DNA of 64,000 bases from Deltaproteobacteria bacterium Ga0077539 (GTDB lineage Bacteria; Myxococcota_A; Polyangia; Polyangiales; Ga0077539), in NCBI GenBank assembly GCA_001465015.1, contig LNEO01000342.1, forward strand, positions 1-64,000. The letters run 5' to 3'. A program made the translations under genes and the position numbers. Shown one piece after another: positions 16,800-25,308 of the stretch (positions are counted from its first letter, which is position 1; each line of letters starts with the position of its first letter). A model generated the notes under the pieces. The model saw nothing but the letters and a program-made list of their open reading frames with translations. It was not told the origin of the DNA and searched no databases.

Positions 16800-17393
16800 A
16801 TGAACTCACCCTCTTCGAAAAAGTCTCCTCGAGACGCGGCGCTGGACACGGACTACGTCGCGATCGTTGAGTACGTCGCGGATCAAGTGAAGCGAGCGGG
16901 CGGTGATGTCACGCGGTTTCCCGACGAGCTGTGCGGGAGGCTCGCGAAGCGATCTTCGCTCCCCGCGGAGCTCGAGCCCGTGCTTCGTATGCTGCTGCGC
17001 ATCGCGGCTCCGACGACTCCTTCGCGCCCCGAGCTGCCCGAGGTGTTGAAGCGCAGCACGCTCGCGGTCCGCGCGCTCGCTCGCGCGACCCCCGCGACGA
17101 TCGACGGGGCAAATCACGTGATTTCGTTGCTTCAATCCGTGCAGCGAAGCGGCTATACGCACGCGCCCTCGAAGCTCGACCCGCAGCACCTCGCCGAGAT
17201 CGAGCTGGCGGGGCTCGAGGACGCCCTCGCGCTCGCGTGCGTCGAGGCGCTCGCGAGGGTCGGTGACGCCGCGCCGGATCCCGCCGCCCGCGCGTTGAAG
17301 GAGGCCGAGCGCCACCGACACGAGGAGGTGCGAACGGCGGCCTCCGCGGTGCTGCGCATCGTCGTGTCTGATTTTGGAGCGAAGCTGCCCTGA
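16800..17393 (+). CDS. Hypothetical all-helical protein
   Basis: The product is 197 residues, soluble, with no signal peptide. The predicted structure is entirely helical, with HEAT-like alternations in the C-terminal half (LAEIELAGLEDALALACVEALARVG, EEVRTAASAVLRIVVSDFG). Similar amphipathic repeats often act as protein-binding scaffolds. I do not recognise a family. The start ATG at 16800 has no strong Shine-Dalgarno. The gene is isolated, with 376 bp of apparently noncoding sequence downstream. Confidence 0.55.
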   Translation: MNSPSSKKSPRDAALDTDYVAIVEYVADQVKRAGGDVTRFPDELCGRLAKRSSLPAELEPVLRMLLRIAAPTTPSRPELPEVLKRSTLAVRALARATPATIDGANHVISLLQSVQRSGYTHAPSKLDPQHLAEIELAGLEDALALACVEALARVGDAAPDPAARALKEAERHRHEEVRTAASAVLRIVVSDFGAKLP

Positions 17394-17769
17394 GCGTCGG
17401 GGGGGTCGGCGCGCGGAGCGTCTCGAGAGATTTCCCAGGAGGGAGTTCCGAGACGCCGCTCGTCGCGATCGCGACGGTCGAGCGGTCCGCGTCGAACTGC
17501 GCGCCTCCGAGCGAGAAGCGAGAGCGAGCGAGAGCCGCCCGCGCGCACGGCGAACGAGCGCGCGGCAAACGCGCTGTACACAGGGCTCGACAGTTCGTCG
17601 CGCCGCGTGGACACCCCTCGGACAGAGAGAGCAACGGTCACTGAATTTCCTCAGGATTCGTCGCGATATCGACGCGGATCGCACGTTGGCACGTCGCGCG
17701 CAGTGAAGCCCTCTCGAACGAGCGCCCACGCATGCGTGCGCAGCGCTCGGCCGAAAGGACCGTGACCTC
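17394..17769. other. Intergenic region (376 bp), no gene recognised
   Basis: Reading frames on both strands here are Arg-rich and lack family resemblance or ribosome-binding sites. The last bases (aaggaccgtgacctc, ending at 17769) provide the weak ribosome-binding region of the lipoprotein at 17770. Purine-rich gagcgag runs near 17510-17550 are compositional. No terminator hairpin with a T-run is apparent. Confidence 0.4.
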
Positions 17770-18858
17770 ATGAAACGCTTCACTCTGGTTCGTGCTTGCT
17801 ACGCCGCGACGCTCGCGATCGCTCTGTCCGCCTGCGCCCCGGCGACGATGGCTCCGTCGGACGCATCGCTCCCCGACAGCTCCGAGGATGTCGTGGTCCC
17901 GGACGCTTCACGGCAGACGCTCGGCGACGTTCCCGACACCTGCGTCGACGTCGCGGGCTCGTGGGAGTGGACGGGAACGTGCTCGGTCCCTGGCGTGCGC
18001 CCGGATCTCCACACGTGTATCAGCCAATCGGGCTGCACGATTCGAGAGAACCTCGACTGGTCGCTGTCGGTCGTCGGAAACGTCGCGCGACGCCGGTTGA
18101 CGCTCTCGTCGGACCAACTCGAGGGCGAGCACACCATGACGATCACCGGCGACACGGCCGTATCCGAGTATACGCTCACGCACCCTGTGAGGGCGACTTG
18201 TCGAATCACCGGTCGCCGCGGACGATTTCCGGGGGCGACGAGCTATTGCTGCGAGGTCAACCGCGCCAGCTGCGGGGCCGGTCAACGGTGCGTGCAAGTG
18301 CAAGCGAACAGCGACCCGTCGATGCTGACGACCGCGTGCGTCCCCAACGGAACGCTCCCGCTCGGCGCGACGTGCACGCGGGTGATGGATCGCGCAGGCA
18401 CCGACCAGTGCCAGGGAAACAACGCCTGCGCGAGCACCGGCCCTTCGTCCACCGCGCCTCGCGTGTGCGCGAAGCTCTGCTCGCAGGAGACGATCTGCGG
18501 CGCTGGCGAAGTGTGTCGATGGTCCGGACAGGGCCCTGCGACGGGCGTGTGCCAACCTCGCTGCGAGCTGCTCGGATCGAGTTGCCAGCCCGGCGCGACG
18601 TGTCGCGCGTACGAAGGTTGGTTCACCGGTGGCGGTCACAACACGGACGCGGTCTGCGAGCCCGCCGGCAGGAAATCCGAGGGAATGGCCTGCGCCAACA
18701 GCGCCGAGTGCGGCGACAATCTGAGCTGCCAATGGTGGAACGATCGCCCCACCTGCCGTCGGGTCTGCGACGACACGCACGCGTGCCCTTCGGGCAGCCG
18801 CTGCGACCAGCATCCCTACGGAAGCCCCAGCAACATCGGCCTCTGCGTCGCGCTATGA
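17770..18858 (+). CDS. Cys-rich lipoprotein with a domain-wide disulfide pattern
   Basis: The product is 362 residues. The signal peptide ends ALSAC, followed by a short Asp/Ser linker. Residues about 55-150 form a beta domain (CVDVAGSWEWTGTC...LDWSLSVVGNVARRRLTLSSDQLEGEHTMTITGD). The rest is a chain of Cys-rich units, for example ATSYCCEVNRASCGAGQRCVQ, GATCTRVMDRAGTDQCQGNNAC and CGAGEVCRWSGQ, ending CPSGSRCDQH. They resemble the Cys-rich repeats found in many myxobacterial secreted proteins. No catalytic motif is visible. It is a single gene with 329 bp before the next one. Confidence 0.7.
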   Translation: MKRFTLVRACYAATLAIALSACAPATMAPSDASLPDSSEDVVVPDASRQTLGDVPDTCVDVAGSWEWTGTCSVPGVRPDLHTCISQSGCTIRENLDWSLSVVGNVARRRLTLSSDQLEGEHTMTITGDTAVSEYTLTHPVRATCRITGRRGRFPGATSYCCEVNRASCGAGQRCVQVQANSDPSMLTTACVPNGTLPLGATCTRVMDRAGTDQCQGNNACASTGPSSTAPRVCAKLCSQETICGAGEVCRWSGQGPATGVCQPRCELLGSSCQPGATCRAYEGWFTGGGHNTDAVCEPAGRKSEGMACANSAECGDNLSCQWWNDRPTCRRVCDDTHACPSGSRCDQHPYGSPSNIGLCVAL

Positions 18859-19187
18859 GTCATGAAAACGAGCACATCGTTACAAGAAGGCAGCGCGCGA
18901 GCCTCACCAGCGCCTACGCCAATGCCAGAACAGGGACCGATCCCGCAATCGGATGAGGTGTGTATGAAGACCGCCTTGGGGCAAGCCAGGCTGTTTGTGC
19001 CAGGCCCGACGGCTCCTTCATCGATCAGCCTCGCGTTTCGCTTCCGTCACCGGCGCTGAACGCCGCGCAGCTCCGCCCTGTCCGATCGCGGTACGATCAC
19101 GATCGCCGTGTGCCCGCAGCGCGCTCGAGTCCCGACGTCCTCTTCGAACCGCGCAGGGAGCGACCTCTCTGCGGCGAGGGGCGCGCC
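18859..19187. other. Intergenic region (329 bp), no gene recognised
   Basis: This lies between the Cys-rich lipoprotein and the DHH phosphoesterase on the same strand. A 65-codon frame at 18862 shows no conserved features. The end of the region carries gcgaggggcgcgcc, which serves as the ribosome-binding site for the GTG at 19188. No repeat or clear terminator is seen. Confidence 0.4.
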
Positions 19188-20516
19188 GTGAAGGTCGTGA
19201 TCGCGCACGAGTCTGCGGACTTCGACGCGTTTGCAGCGGCCGCGTTGGCGACGCGGCTGTACGACGGGGCGGTGTACGTGGCCACCGGCGGCTTCGGGCG
19301 CGGCGTGCGCGCGTTTGCGACGCTGCATCGCGATCGCTTTGCCTATGTCGACGTCGCGTCGATCGACGCTGCGTCGGTGACGCTCGCGGTGCTCGTCGAC
19401 GTCCGTCGCCTCTCGCGGCTCGGCAAGGTTCGCGCGCTGCGCGAGCGCATCGTTCGCGCAGATCCTTCGCTGGAGGTGCACGTGTGGGATCACCACGCGG
19501 CGTCGAGCGAAGACGCGCCGGCGAAGCTCGCGGTCGTCGAGCGAGTCGGATCGACCACGACGCTCTTGCTCGAAGCGGCCCGCGAGCGCGGGCTCGAGGT
19601 CGATCACGTCGAGGCGACCCTGTACGCGCTCGGGATCCACGCGGACACCGGCTCGCTGACCTTCGCCAACACGACCGCGCGCGACGCATCGGCGCTCGCG
19701 TGGCTGATGGAGAGAGGCGCCGACCTATCGGTGATCAATCGCTTTCTCAACCCTCCGTGGAGCGTCTCGCAGCGCGAAGCGCTCGAGCGCGCGCTCGAAT
19801 CGCTGACAGTTCGCGTCGTGCGCGGCGCGCGCGTGGCGTTCTCGAGCGTCGCTGTCTCGACGGAGACCGAGGGGCTCGACGAGGTCTGCTCCGAGCTGCT
19901 TCGTCTCTCTTCGTGCGACGCGCTGTTCACGTTGTGGTCTCAGGGACCGAAGGTTCGGGTGATCGCGCGGTCGCGATCGGCGTTGGTGGACGTCGGGCGC
20001 GCGCTCGACGCGCTGGGGGGCGGCGGGCACCCGACGGCGGCGACCGCGGCGGTACGCGTCGATTCGCGAGATGTTTCGCAGTTGATCGCAGAGTCGACGG
20101 GGTCTATCGAAGCGTCGATCCTCGCGCAGCCCATCGACCCGATCCGCGTGAGAGACGTGATGTCGAGCCCCGTTCACTCGGTGTCGCCGAGCACTCCGCT
20201 GCGAGCGCTGCGCGAGTCGCTGAGACAGTGGCGACACTCGGGCGCGCCCGTGCTTCGCGAGCGGAGACTCGTGGGAGTTGTTTGCGCGGCAGACCTCGAC
20301 CGCGCCGAGGCGCGGGGCGACAGCGCGCTCTGCGCGGCGGCGATCATGCGGCAGCCGGTGCGAACCACGACAGAAGACGCGACGCTCGACGAGGCGCTCG
20401 AGGCGATGGCGCGGTGGGACGTGGGACGGTTGCCTGTCGTTCGCGGCGACGAGGTGGTTGGTATCGTGACGCGGGTCGATGTGCGGCGCGTGCTCTACGG
20501 CGAAGTCGCTCGCTGA
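19188..20516 (+). CDS. DHH/DHHA1 phosphoesterase with tandem CBS domains
   Basis: The product is 442 residues from a GTG at 19188. The DHH domain occupies about residues 1-180: N-terminal HESADFDAFAAA, a VDVRRL acidic motif, and D101-H102-H103 in VWDHHA, plus GIHADTGSLTF, all metal-binding positions of the family. DHHA1 follows, with the GGGGHPTAA signature at about residue 277. Two CBS motifs fill residues about 320-442 (RDVMSSPVHSVSP and AAIMRQPVRTTTEDATLDEALEAM). This order equals the N-terminal half of the large CCA-adding enzyme homologues (DHH-DHHA1-CBS-nucleotidyltransferase), but the polymerase part is absent. The likely activity is a nucleotidase or oligoribonuclease gated by adenine nucleotides. 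That is an inference from the family. Confidence 0.88.
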   Translation: MKVVIAHESADFDAFAAAALATRLYDGAVYVATGGFGRGVRAFATLHRDRFAYVDVASIDAASVTLAVLVDVRRLSRLGKVRALRERIVRADPSLEVHVWDHHAASSEDAPAKLAVVERVGSTTTLLLEAARERGLEVDHVEATLYALGIHADTGSLTFANTTARDASALAWLMERGADLSVINRFLNPPWSVSQREALERALESLTVRVVRGARVAFSSVAVSTETEGLDEVCSELLRLSSCDALFTLWSQGPKVRVIARSRSALVDVGRALDALGGGGHPTAATAAVRVDSRDVSQLIAESTGSIEASILAQPIDPIRVRDVMSSPVHSVSPSTPLRALRESLRQWRHSGAPVLRERRLVGVVCAADLDRAEARGDSALCAAAIMRQPVRTTTEDATLDEALEAMARWDVGRLPVVRGDEVVGIVTRVDVRRVLYGEVAR

Positions 20517-20562
20517 GCGCGCTCAACGGAATCGCCAACGACCTCGCGCGAGCCGTCTTGGG

Positions 20563-22017
20563 TCAGCGAAACGCGCGGCCGATGGCGAAGAACGCTTCGC
20601 TCTCGCCGCCGCGCGGGCTCGCCTGGCGAGGAGTCACGGTGAGCACGGGCGAAAAACGCATGGTGGTTCGGTCCAGGGATTGTTGCAGCGCGAGCGCGAG
20701 CGCGCCGTTGGCGTAGGCGACGGCGCGCGTGGTGGTGTTCTGAAACGCGTTCCAGTGCAGGCGCGCACGAAAGTCTCGCGACAGGACGGCGAAGAATCCC
20801 CCGCCTGCGTAGCCCTCGAGCGAGGGCAGCCCGTTGATCGTCCTCGGCGGCGTGTTCTCGATGCAGCACGCCGAACCGCCGCCCACCAGCACCGCGCCGG
20901 TCTCGTCTGCGGTGATCGCCTCGATCGTCGCGCCGTTGCCCCTGCCGTTCGACAGCCGCGGCGCGAGAAACACCCCGCGCTCGAGCGCGCCGTTGCTCGG
21001 GTCGAGGCGCGCGATGAACGCGAGGGGAGCGGCGCCGTTCCAGTTGAAGGTCTCGCTGTATCGATCGGTGCGAACGATGTTCGCCTGCGCTTCGAACCGC
21101 TGCGGGTCGCGCATGTGCGCGCTCACGGCCCCGTCGCTTCGCCCGCCGTAATACAGGTTTTGATCCCTGCCGATCGCCACGCGCAGCCCTCGCGTGTCCG
21201 ACGTCAACCCGTCGGCCCGCGTGTAGCGATAGTCCGCCCACGCCTCGGTCCCGTCGTAGCGATACGCGCGGATGAAGGGCCACTGCAAGTTGCCGCTCAC
21301 TTGATTGAAGCCCGTCACGATCACCAGCGCCCCGCGCCCGTACACCGCGACGTCGTTGACCGCGGTGTCCATGAGCGCGATCTGCCGCAGCTCTTGCCCT
21401 GCGCCGTCGAAGACCGTCACGCCGCCGCGCCGCACGACCGCCACCGTGCCATCCGAGCCCACCGACACGCGCGCCGCGCCCTCGAGCGCTCGATGCCAGC
21501 GCAGCGCGCTCGCGTCCGGCGAGAGCAACGCCACGCCGAACGCCCCTGCCACGGCGATCGACCCTTCGCCGGCTCGAATCTCCATGTCGCTCACCGACGC
21601 GCCGACGCGGGTGATCGACAGCACCGACGCGCCCGACGGACGCATTCGCACGATCGCTCCGGCGCCGCCGCCCATGAGGGCGACCGCGGTCTGCCCGAGG
21701 TCCTCCCCTGGAAGATCGCCAGCGAACACCACGGTCCCGTCGTCCGCAAACTCGATCGCCGCGGCCGTGTCTGCGCCGGGGCCTCCCAGGTAGCTCGCCG
21801 TGCAGAAGTTGCTGTTGGGCGAGGCCGTCGCGGGGTTGGCCATGCACGACGCGAGATCCGCCGGAGGATTTCCAGGAACTCCGAAGGTTACATCGGCCGT
21901 TGCGGCGTCGATGATGTCCGCGTCAGGGCGCGAGCCGTCCGGTCCCGTGCCTGTCGGCCCTCCGCAGTGAGCGAGCGAGAGAGACGCGACAACGGAGGCG
22001 ATCCAGCGAGCGAACAT
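20563..22017 (-). CDS. SBBP-like beta-propeller lipoprotein
   Basis: The product is 484 residues. The start is set at the ATG at 22017, with gggagaa upstream, and gives MFARWIASVVASLSLAHC as lipoprotein signal. After an Asp/Ala linker the protein has repeated blades beginning CTASYLGGPGADTAAAIEFADDG-TVVFAGD, close to the SBBP repeat used in surface propellers. Later repeats follow the same asp-gly turns (RYDGTEAWADYRYTRADG...AIGRDQNLYYGG; ITADETGAVLVGGGSACC). A role in surface binding is plausible, but no ligand can be inferred. It is divergent from the frameshifted gene at 22160. Confidence 0.72.
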   Translation of the reverse strand: MFARWIASVVASLSLAHCGGPTGTGPDGSRPDADIIDAATADVTFGVPGNPPADLASCMANPATASPNSNFCTASYLGGPGADTAAAIEFADDGTVVFAGDLPGEDLGQTAVALMGGGAGAIVRMRPSGASVLSITRVGASVSDMEIRAGEGSIAVAGAFGVALLSPDASALRWHRALEGAARVSVGSDGTVAVVRRGGVTVFDGAGQELRQIALMDTAVNDVAVYGRGALVIVTGFNQVSGNLQWPFIRAYRYDGTEAWADYRYTRADGLTSDTRGLRVAIGRDQNLYYGGRSDGAVSAHMRDPQRFEAQANIVRTDRYSETFNWNGAAPLAFIARLDPSNGALERGVFLAPRLSNGRGNGATIEAITADETGAVLVGGGSACCIENTPPRTINGLPSLEGYAGGGFFAVLSRDFRARLHWNAFQNTTTRAVAYANGALALALQQSLDRTTMRFSPVLTVTPRQASPRGGESEAFFAIGRAFR

Positions 22018-22159
22018 AGAGCGGGTTCTCCCATGACGGTGATGAACTATTCGGTAGCTGAGACGCTCCAACGATACCGCACGACGATCGCGCGATGCGC
22101 GACGGCGCCGATCTCCGTTGCGATACCGCCGCCCCTCGGGCGAGATCATCGCTCGAGTC

Positions 22160-22742
22160 ATGGGATCCGATCGCGCGCACGCCGCGCTGCTCGTCGCCGC
22201 GCTCTCGCTTTGGCCATCGAGCGCGCGCGCCCACGATGGCCGGTGACTACCAGCTGCAAGCAGCGGGCAACGCCGTCAACAACGACGGTCTTCGCAACAC
22301 GCAAGACCAGTGGAACCTCGCGTCGATGACCATCACAGTGACGAGCGTCGCCATGATGGACTCGGGCGTCGTGACGGACTCCGGCACCGACGCGGGCGTT
22401 TCGCCGCGCAACGATGGCTCTGCGCGGGACGCAGCGGACGCGACGCAGGACTCGCTCGTCGATGCAGGCGTGACCGACGACCGCCCTTCGCCGCAGAGCG
22501 ACGCGAGCAGCACGACCGCGGACGCGACGCGCGAGGACGTCTCGTCGGCGGCTGACACGCGATCCGTGAGCGATGGAGGCGCGCCGCCTCCGATGAGCGC
22601 GGGCTGCTCGTGCTCGTCCGTGCGCTCGACGACGACAGGATCTACGGCGTCGGATCTCTCGTTGCTCGCAGCAGCGCTCGGGACCGCGCTCGGTCGTCGG
22701 CGCGGAGACTCGCGACCTCTCGAGCGAGCTCGTCCTTCGTGA
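22160..22742 (+). pseudogene. Secreted protein gene with frameshift and MYXO-CTERM-like tail
   Basis: An ATG at 22160 opens a clean signal peptide (AALLVAALSLWPSSARAHDG) that hits a TGA at about 22246. The coding signal continues in another frame from about 22236: AGDYQLQAAGNAVNNDGLRNTQDQWNLASMTITVTS, then a long Asp/Ser/Ala linker and a terminal tag with a GCSC motif, a short hydrophobic stretch (DLSLLAAALGTALG) and RRR. That tail is the pattern of the MYXO-CTERM sorting signal. One extra base near 22236-22248 would explain the break. The mature domain is also very short, so part of the gene may have been deleted. It could still be translated from the ATG at 22236, but would then lack a signal peptide. 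Confidence 0.55.
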
Positions 22743-22827
22743 TCATTCGCGGAGCGCTTCGATGCGCGATGATCACGAACCGCCGGGAGCGCGACGGTGT
22801 CGCGGGCGGCCGGTGTACGCTCTCGTC

Positions 22828-23703
22828 ATGCGTGCCTCCCCTCGCCCGCGGCGCCGGTTGCTGTTGGCTCTCTCGCTCCTGGGCGCGGCGACGGGGGCTC
22901 GTTTCACCGCAGCGCAGAGCATCCCACCGTCGCGTGACGCTAGCGCCGACGCGTCTCGCGCGGCACCCGCGCAGAGCGCGCCGATTCGCCTCGTGCGCTG
23001 GTCGTGGGCCAACACTTCGGTCCGACACGTCGTGACGCTCGACCGCGCGGGGCGCTGCACAGCGACGACAGAGATCCGCGATTGCATGCCCGACGGACGC
23101 GTGCGCGATCCCGCTGCGGTGTTCGCGATCGTCGAGCGACACCTCGCCGCCGGTCCGGCGTCGACTGTCGCGCCGAACGCGCGGCGGAGACCGGACGACT
23201 TCACGTATTCGATCGAGATCGAGCGCGAAGGACAGCCACCGTCGACGATGACATTCCACGACGGGAGCGCCCCAAACACCGCGATGCGCGAGCTCTTTCA
23301 CGGCTATCGCTCGTTGGGAAGCGGAGGGTTCGTCCTGCCAGCGCTCACCGAGGCGTCCTTGGCAGCGGTGCAATTTCAAGTCGAAGACGAAGAGGGCGCG
23401 GGCTGGGGGTTCGTCATCGACCGCACGGGCGCGGTGCGCGCGACGCCGCGGACCCGCGGGCGGGGTTCGCTGCCTTCGGTTCCGAGGCTTCGCCCGAGGG
23501 TGTCGAACCCTGCTGCGTTTCGCCGCGAGCTGGTCGCGCGCCTGTCGACGATCAACCTCGACGCGCTCGTCGCGACTACCGACGGGATCCGCGAGTCGCG
23601 AACGCTCTCTGTGCGCTGGGCGGGCCGGGATCGTTCGGGTCAGACGACAGGCGCATGGGGCGCGATCGCTGCGTGGGTCCTCGATCAAGCCCGAGCGCGC
23701 TGA
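22828..23703 (+). CDS. Secreted protein of unknown function
   Basis: The product is 291 residues. The start at ATG 22828 gives a twin-Arg-rich n-region (MRASPRPRRRLLLALSLLGAATGARFTAAQ) and probable signal peptidase I cleavage after FTAAQ. The mature part is a mixed alpha/beta domain: LVRWSWANTSVRHVVTLDRAGRCTATTEIRDCMPDGRV near the front, MTFHDGSAPN in the centre, and GFVLPALTEASLAAVQFQVEDEEGAGWGFVIDRTG after it. I recognise no family and no active-site motif. It sits 86 bp after the frameshifted gene and converges on glutathione reductase. Confidence 0.55.
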   Translation: MRASPRPRRRLLLALSLLGAATGARFTAAQSIPPSRDASADASRAAPAQSAPIRLVRWSWANTSVRHVVTLDRAGRCTATTEIRDCMPDGRVRDPAAVFAIVERHLAAGPASTVAPNARRRPDDFTYSIEIEREGQPPSTMTFHDGSAPNTAMRELFHGYRSLGSGGFVLPALTEASLAAVQFQVEDEEGAGWGFVIDRTGAVRATPRTRGRGSLPSVPRLRPRVSNPAAFRRELVARLSTINLDALVATTDGIRESRTLSVRWAGRDRSGQTTGAWGAIAAWVLDQARAR

Positions 23704-23821
23704 GCCCGTAGAGACACCGCAGAGGCGAGCGGCGAGCGACGCTGTTGAAATCACCACAATTCAAAGAAACCTGTCGAGCGCCACGCGACGTCCTGCTGTA
23801 CCGCGGCTCGAAGCACCGGAG

Positions 23822-25192
23822 CTAAGCGTGCGGCTCGGGGTCTGGTCGTCGATCGCGCAGCGTGACGAACTCCTCGGCAGCCGTCGGGTGGATCGCCACC
23901 GTAGCGTCGAGCTGCGCCTTGGTGACGCCGCATTGAATCGCGACAGAGAGGCCCTGAATGATCTCTGGGGCGTCCGCGCCCACCATGTGGAATCCGAGCA
24001 CTCTGCCGTCGGCTCGTGACACGACGAGCTTCATGAGCGTCCGCTCGTCGCGACCGGAGAGCGAGTGCTTCATCGCGCGAAAGTTGGTCACGTACACGTC
24101 GATCGCGCCGTGCCGAGCGCGGGCCTCCGCCTCAGTGAGCCCGACCGTCCCTACGGGCGGCTGGCTGAACACGGCGGACGCGACGTTGCGATGATCCACG
24201 CGGGTCGGGTTGTTGTTGAAGAGCGACTCGGCGACGGCGCGTCCCTCGCGGATCGCGACGGGCGTGAGGTTGACCCGATCGGTGCAGTCGCCAACGGCGT
24301 AGATGCTCGGGACCGCCGTGCGCGAGTCGGCGTCCACGACGATGGCGCCGTTGTCCGAGAGCGAGACGCCGCACGCTTCGAGGCCGATCGCCTTCGTGTT
24401 GGGAGCGCGGCCCGTCGCGTACAACACCACGTCTGCGCGGAGCTCTTCGCCGGCGCGGGTCATGACGTTGAGCGTATCGGCGCGTCTTTCGATGTCTTGG
24501 ACGAAGGTCTCGCAGCGGATCTCGACGCCCTTCTTGCGCAGCTCGCTCGTGAGAAACGTGCAGATATCCTGGTCGAATCCGCGCAGGATGGACTCTCCTC
24601 GGAGCAGCAGGGTGACCTTCGCCCCCAGGGCGTTGAAGATCCCTGCGAACTCGACGGCGATGTATCCGCCGCCGACGATCACGACCCGTTGCGGCGGCGA
24701 CGGAAGCGAGAGCGCTTCATTGGAGGTGATGGCGTGCTCGATTCCCTTCACCGGAGGCAGGATGGGGCTCGATCCGGTCGCGACGAGGATGTTCGCTGCG
24801 GTGTAGCGACGACCAGCGACCTCGACGGTGTGAGCGTCGAGGACCCGGCCGCGGCCCTCGATGAGCGTGACGCCAGAGTCCCTGAGCAATCGCAGGTAAA
24901 TCGCGTTGAGACGATCCACTTCGCGGTCCTTCGCCGAGACGAGGGCGCCCCAGTCGAACGAGGGCGTCGCATCGCTCCAGCCGAATCCCACGGCGTCGCT
25001 GAAGGACTCGGAGAACTGCGCTCCGTACACCAAGAGCTTCTTCGGAACGCACCCGCGAATCACGCACGTCCCTCCCACGCGACTGTCTTCGCAGATGGCG
25101 ACGCGCGCGCCGTACGAGCCCGCGCGTCGGCTCGCGGCGACGCCGCCCGATCCTGCGCCGAGGGTGAACAGATCGAAATCGTACTGGCTCAT
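23822..25192 (-). CDS. gor: Glutathione-disulfide reductase
   Basis: The 456-residue product is full length for the family. It has the FAD-binding GAGSGGVAASRRA, the redox-active pair C43-V-I-R-G-C48 followed by VPKK, and the NADPH-binding GGGYIAVEFAG at about residue 180. The second FAD motif is ATGRAPN...YAVGDCT, and the C-terminal catalytic H435-P-T-A-A-E440 is present. The VIRGCVPKK form distinguishes glutathione reductase from lipoamide dehydrogenase and mercuric reductase. The enzyme is a cytoplasmic homodimer that regenerates GSH with NADPH. The NADPH pocket carries LRGE and GFD rather than extra motifs, so cofactor preference is taken from the family. It is divergent (116 bp) from the lipoprotein at 25309. 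Confidence 0.93.
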   Translation of the reverse strand: MSQYDFDLFTLGAGSGGVAASRRAGSYGARVAICEDSRVGGTCVIRGCVPKKLLVYGAQFSESFSDAVGFGWSDATPSFDWGALVSAKDREVDRLNAIYLRLLRDSGVTLIEGRGRVLDAHTVEVAGRRYTAANILVATGSSPILPPVKGIEHAITSNEALSLPSPPQRVVIVGGGYIAVEFAGIFNALGAKVTLLLRGESILRGFDQDICTFLTSELRKKGVEIRCETFVQDIERRADTLNVMTRAGEELRADVVLYATGRAPNTKAIGLEACGVSLSDNGAIVVDADSRTAVPSIYAVGDCTDRVNLTPVAIREGRAVAESLFNNNPTRVDHRNVASAVFSQPPVGTVGLTEAEARARHGAIDVYVTNFRAMKHSLSGRDERTLMKLVVSRADGRVLGFHMVGADAPEIIQGLSVAIQCGVTKAQLDATVAIHPTAAEEFVTLRDRRPDPEPHA

Positions 25193-25308
25193 GACCGAGG
25201 AGGGTCGAACATCACGAGGCGTGCGTACAGCCCTGCTTCGATCGCTTCGGGCCGATCGATGGTCCGTTTTCGAGGGCGCTCCGCCGCGCGTGGGATGACA
25301 ATCAGCGC

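Noticed and set aside
17374-17706. 110-codon plus-strand frame following the helical protein
   Set aside because: Arg/Glu-rich product typical of out-of-frame GC-rich DNA, overlapping the end of the real gene.
18862-19059. 65-codon frame after the Cys-rich lipoprotein
   Set aside because: No ribosome-binding site, domain or conservation feature; composition like intergenic DNA.
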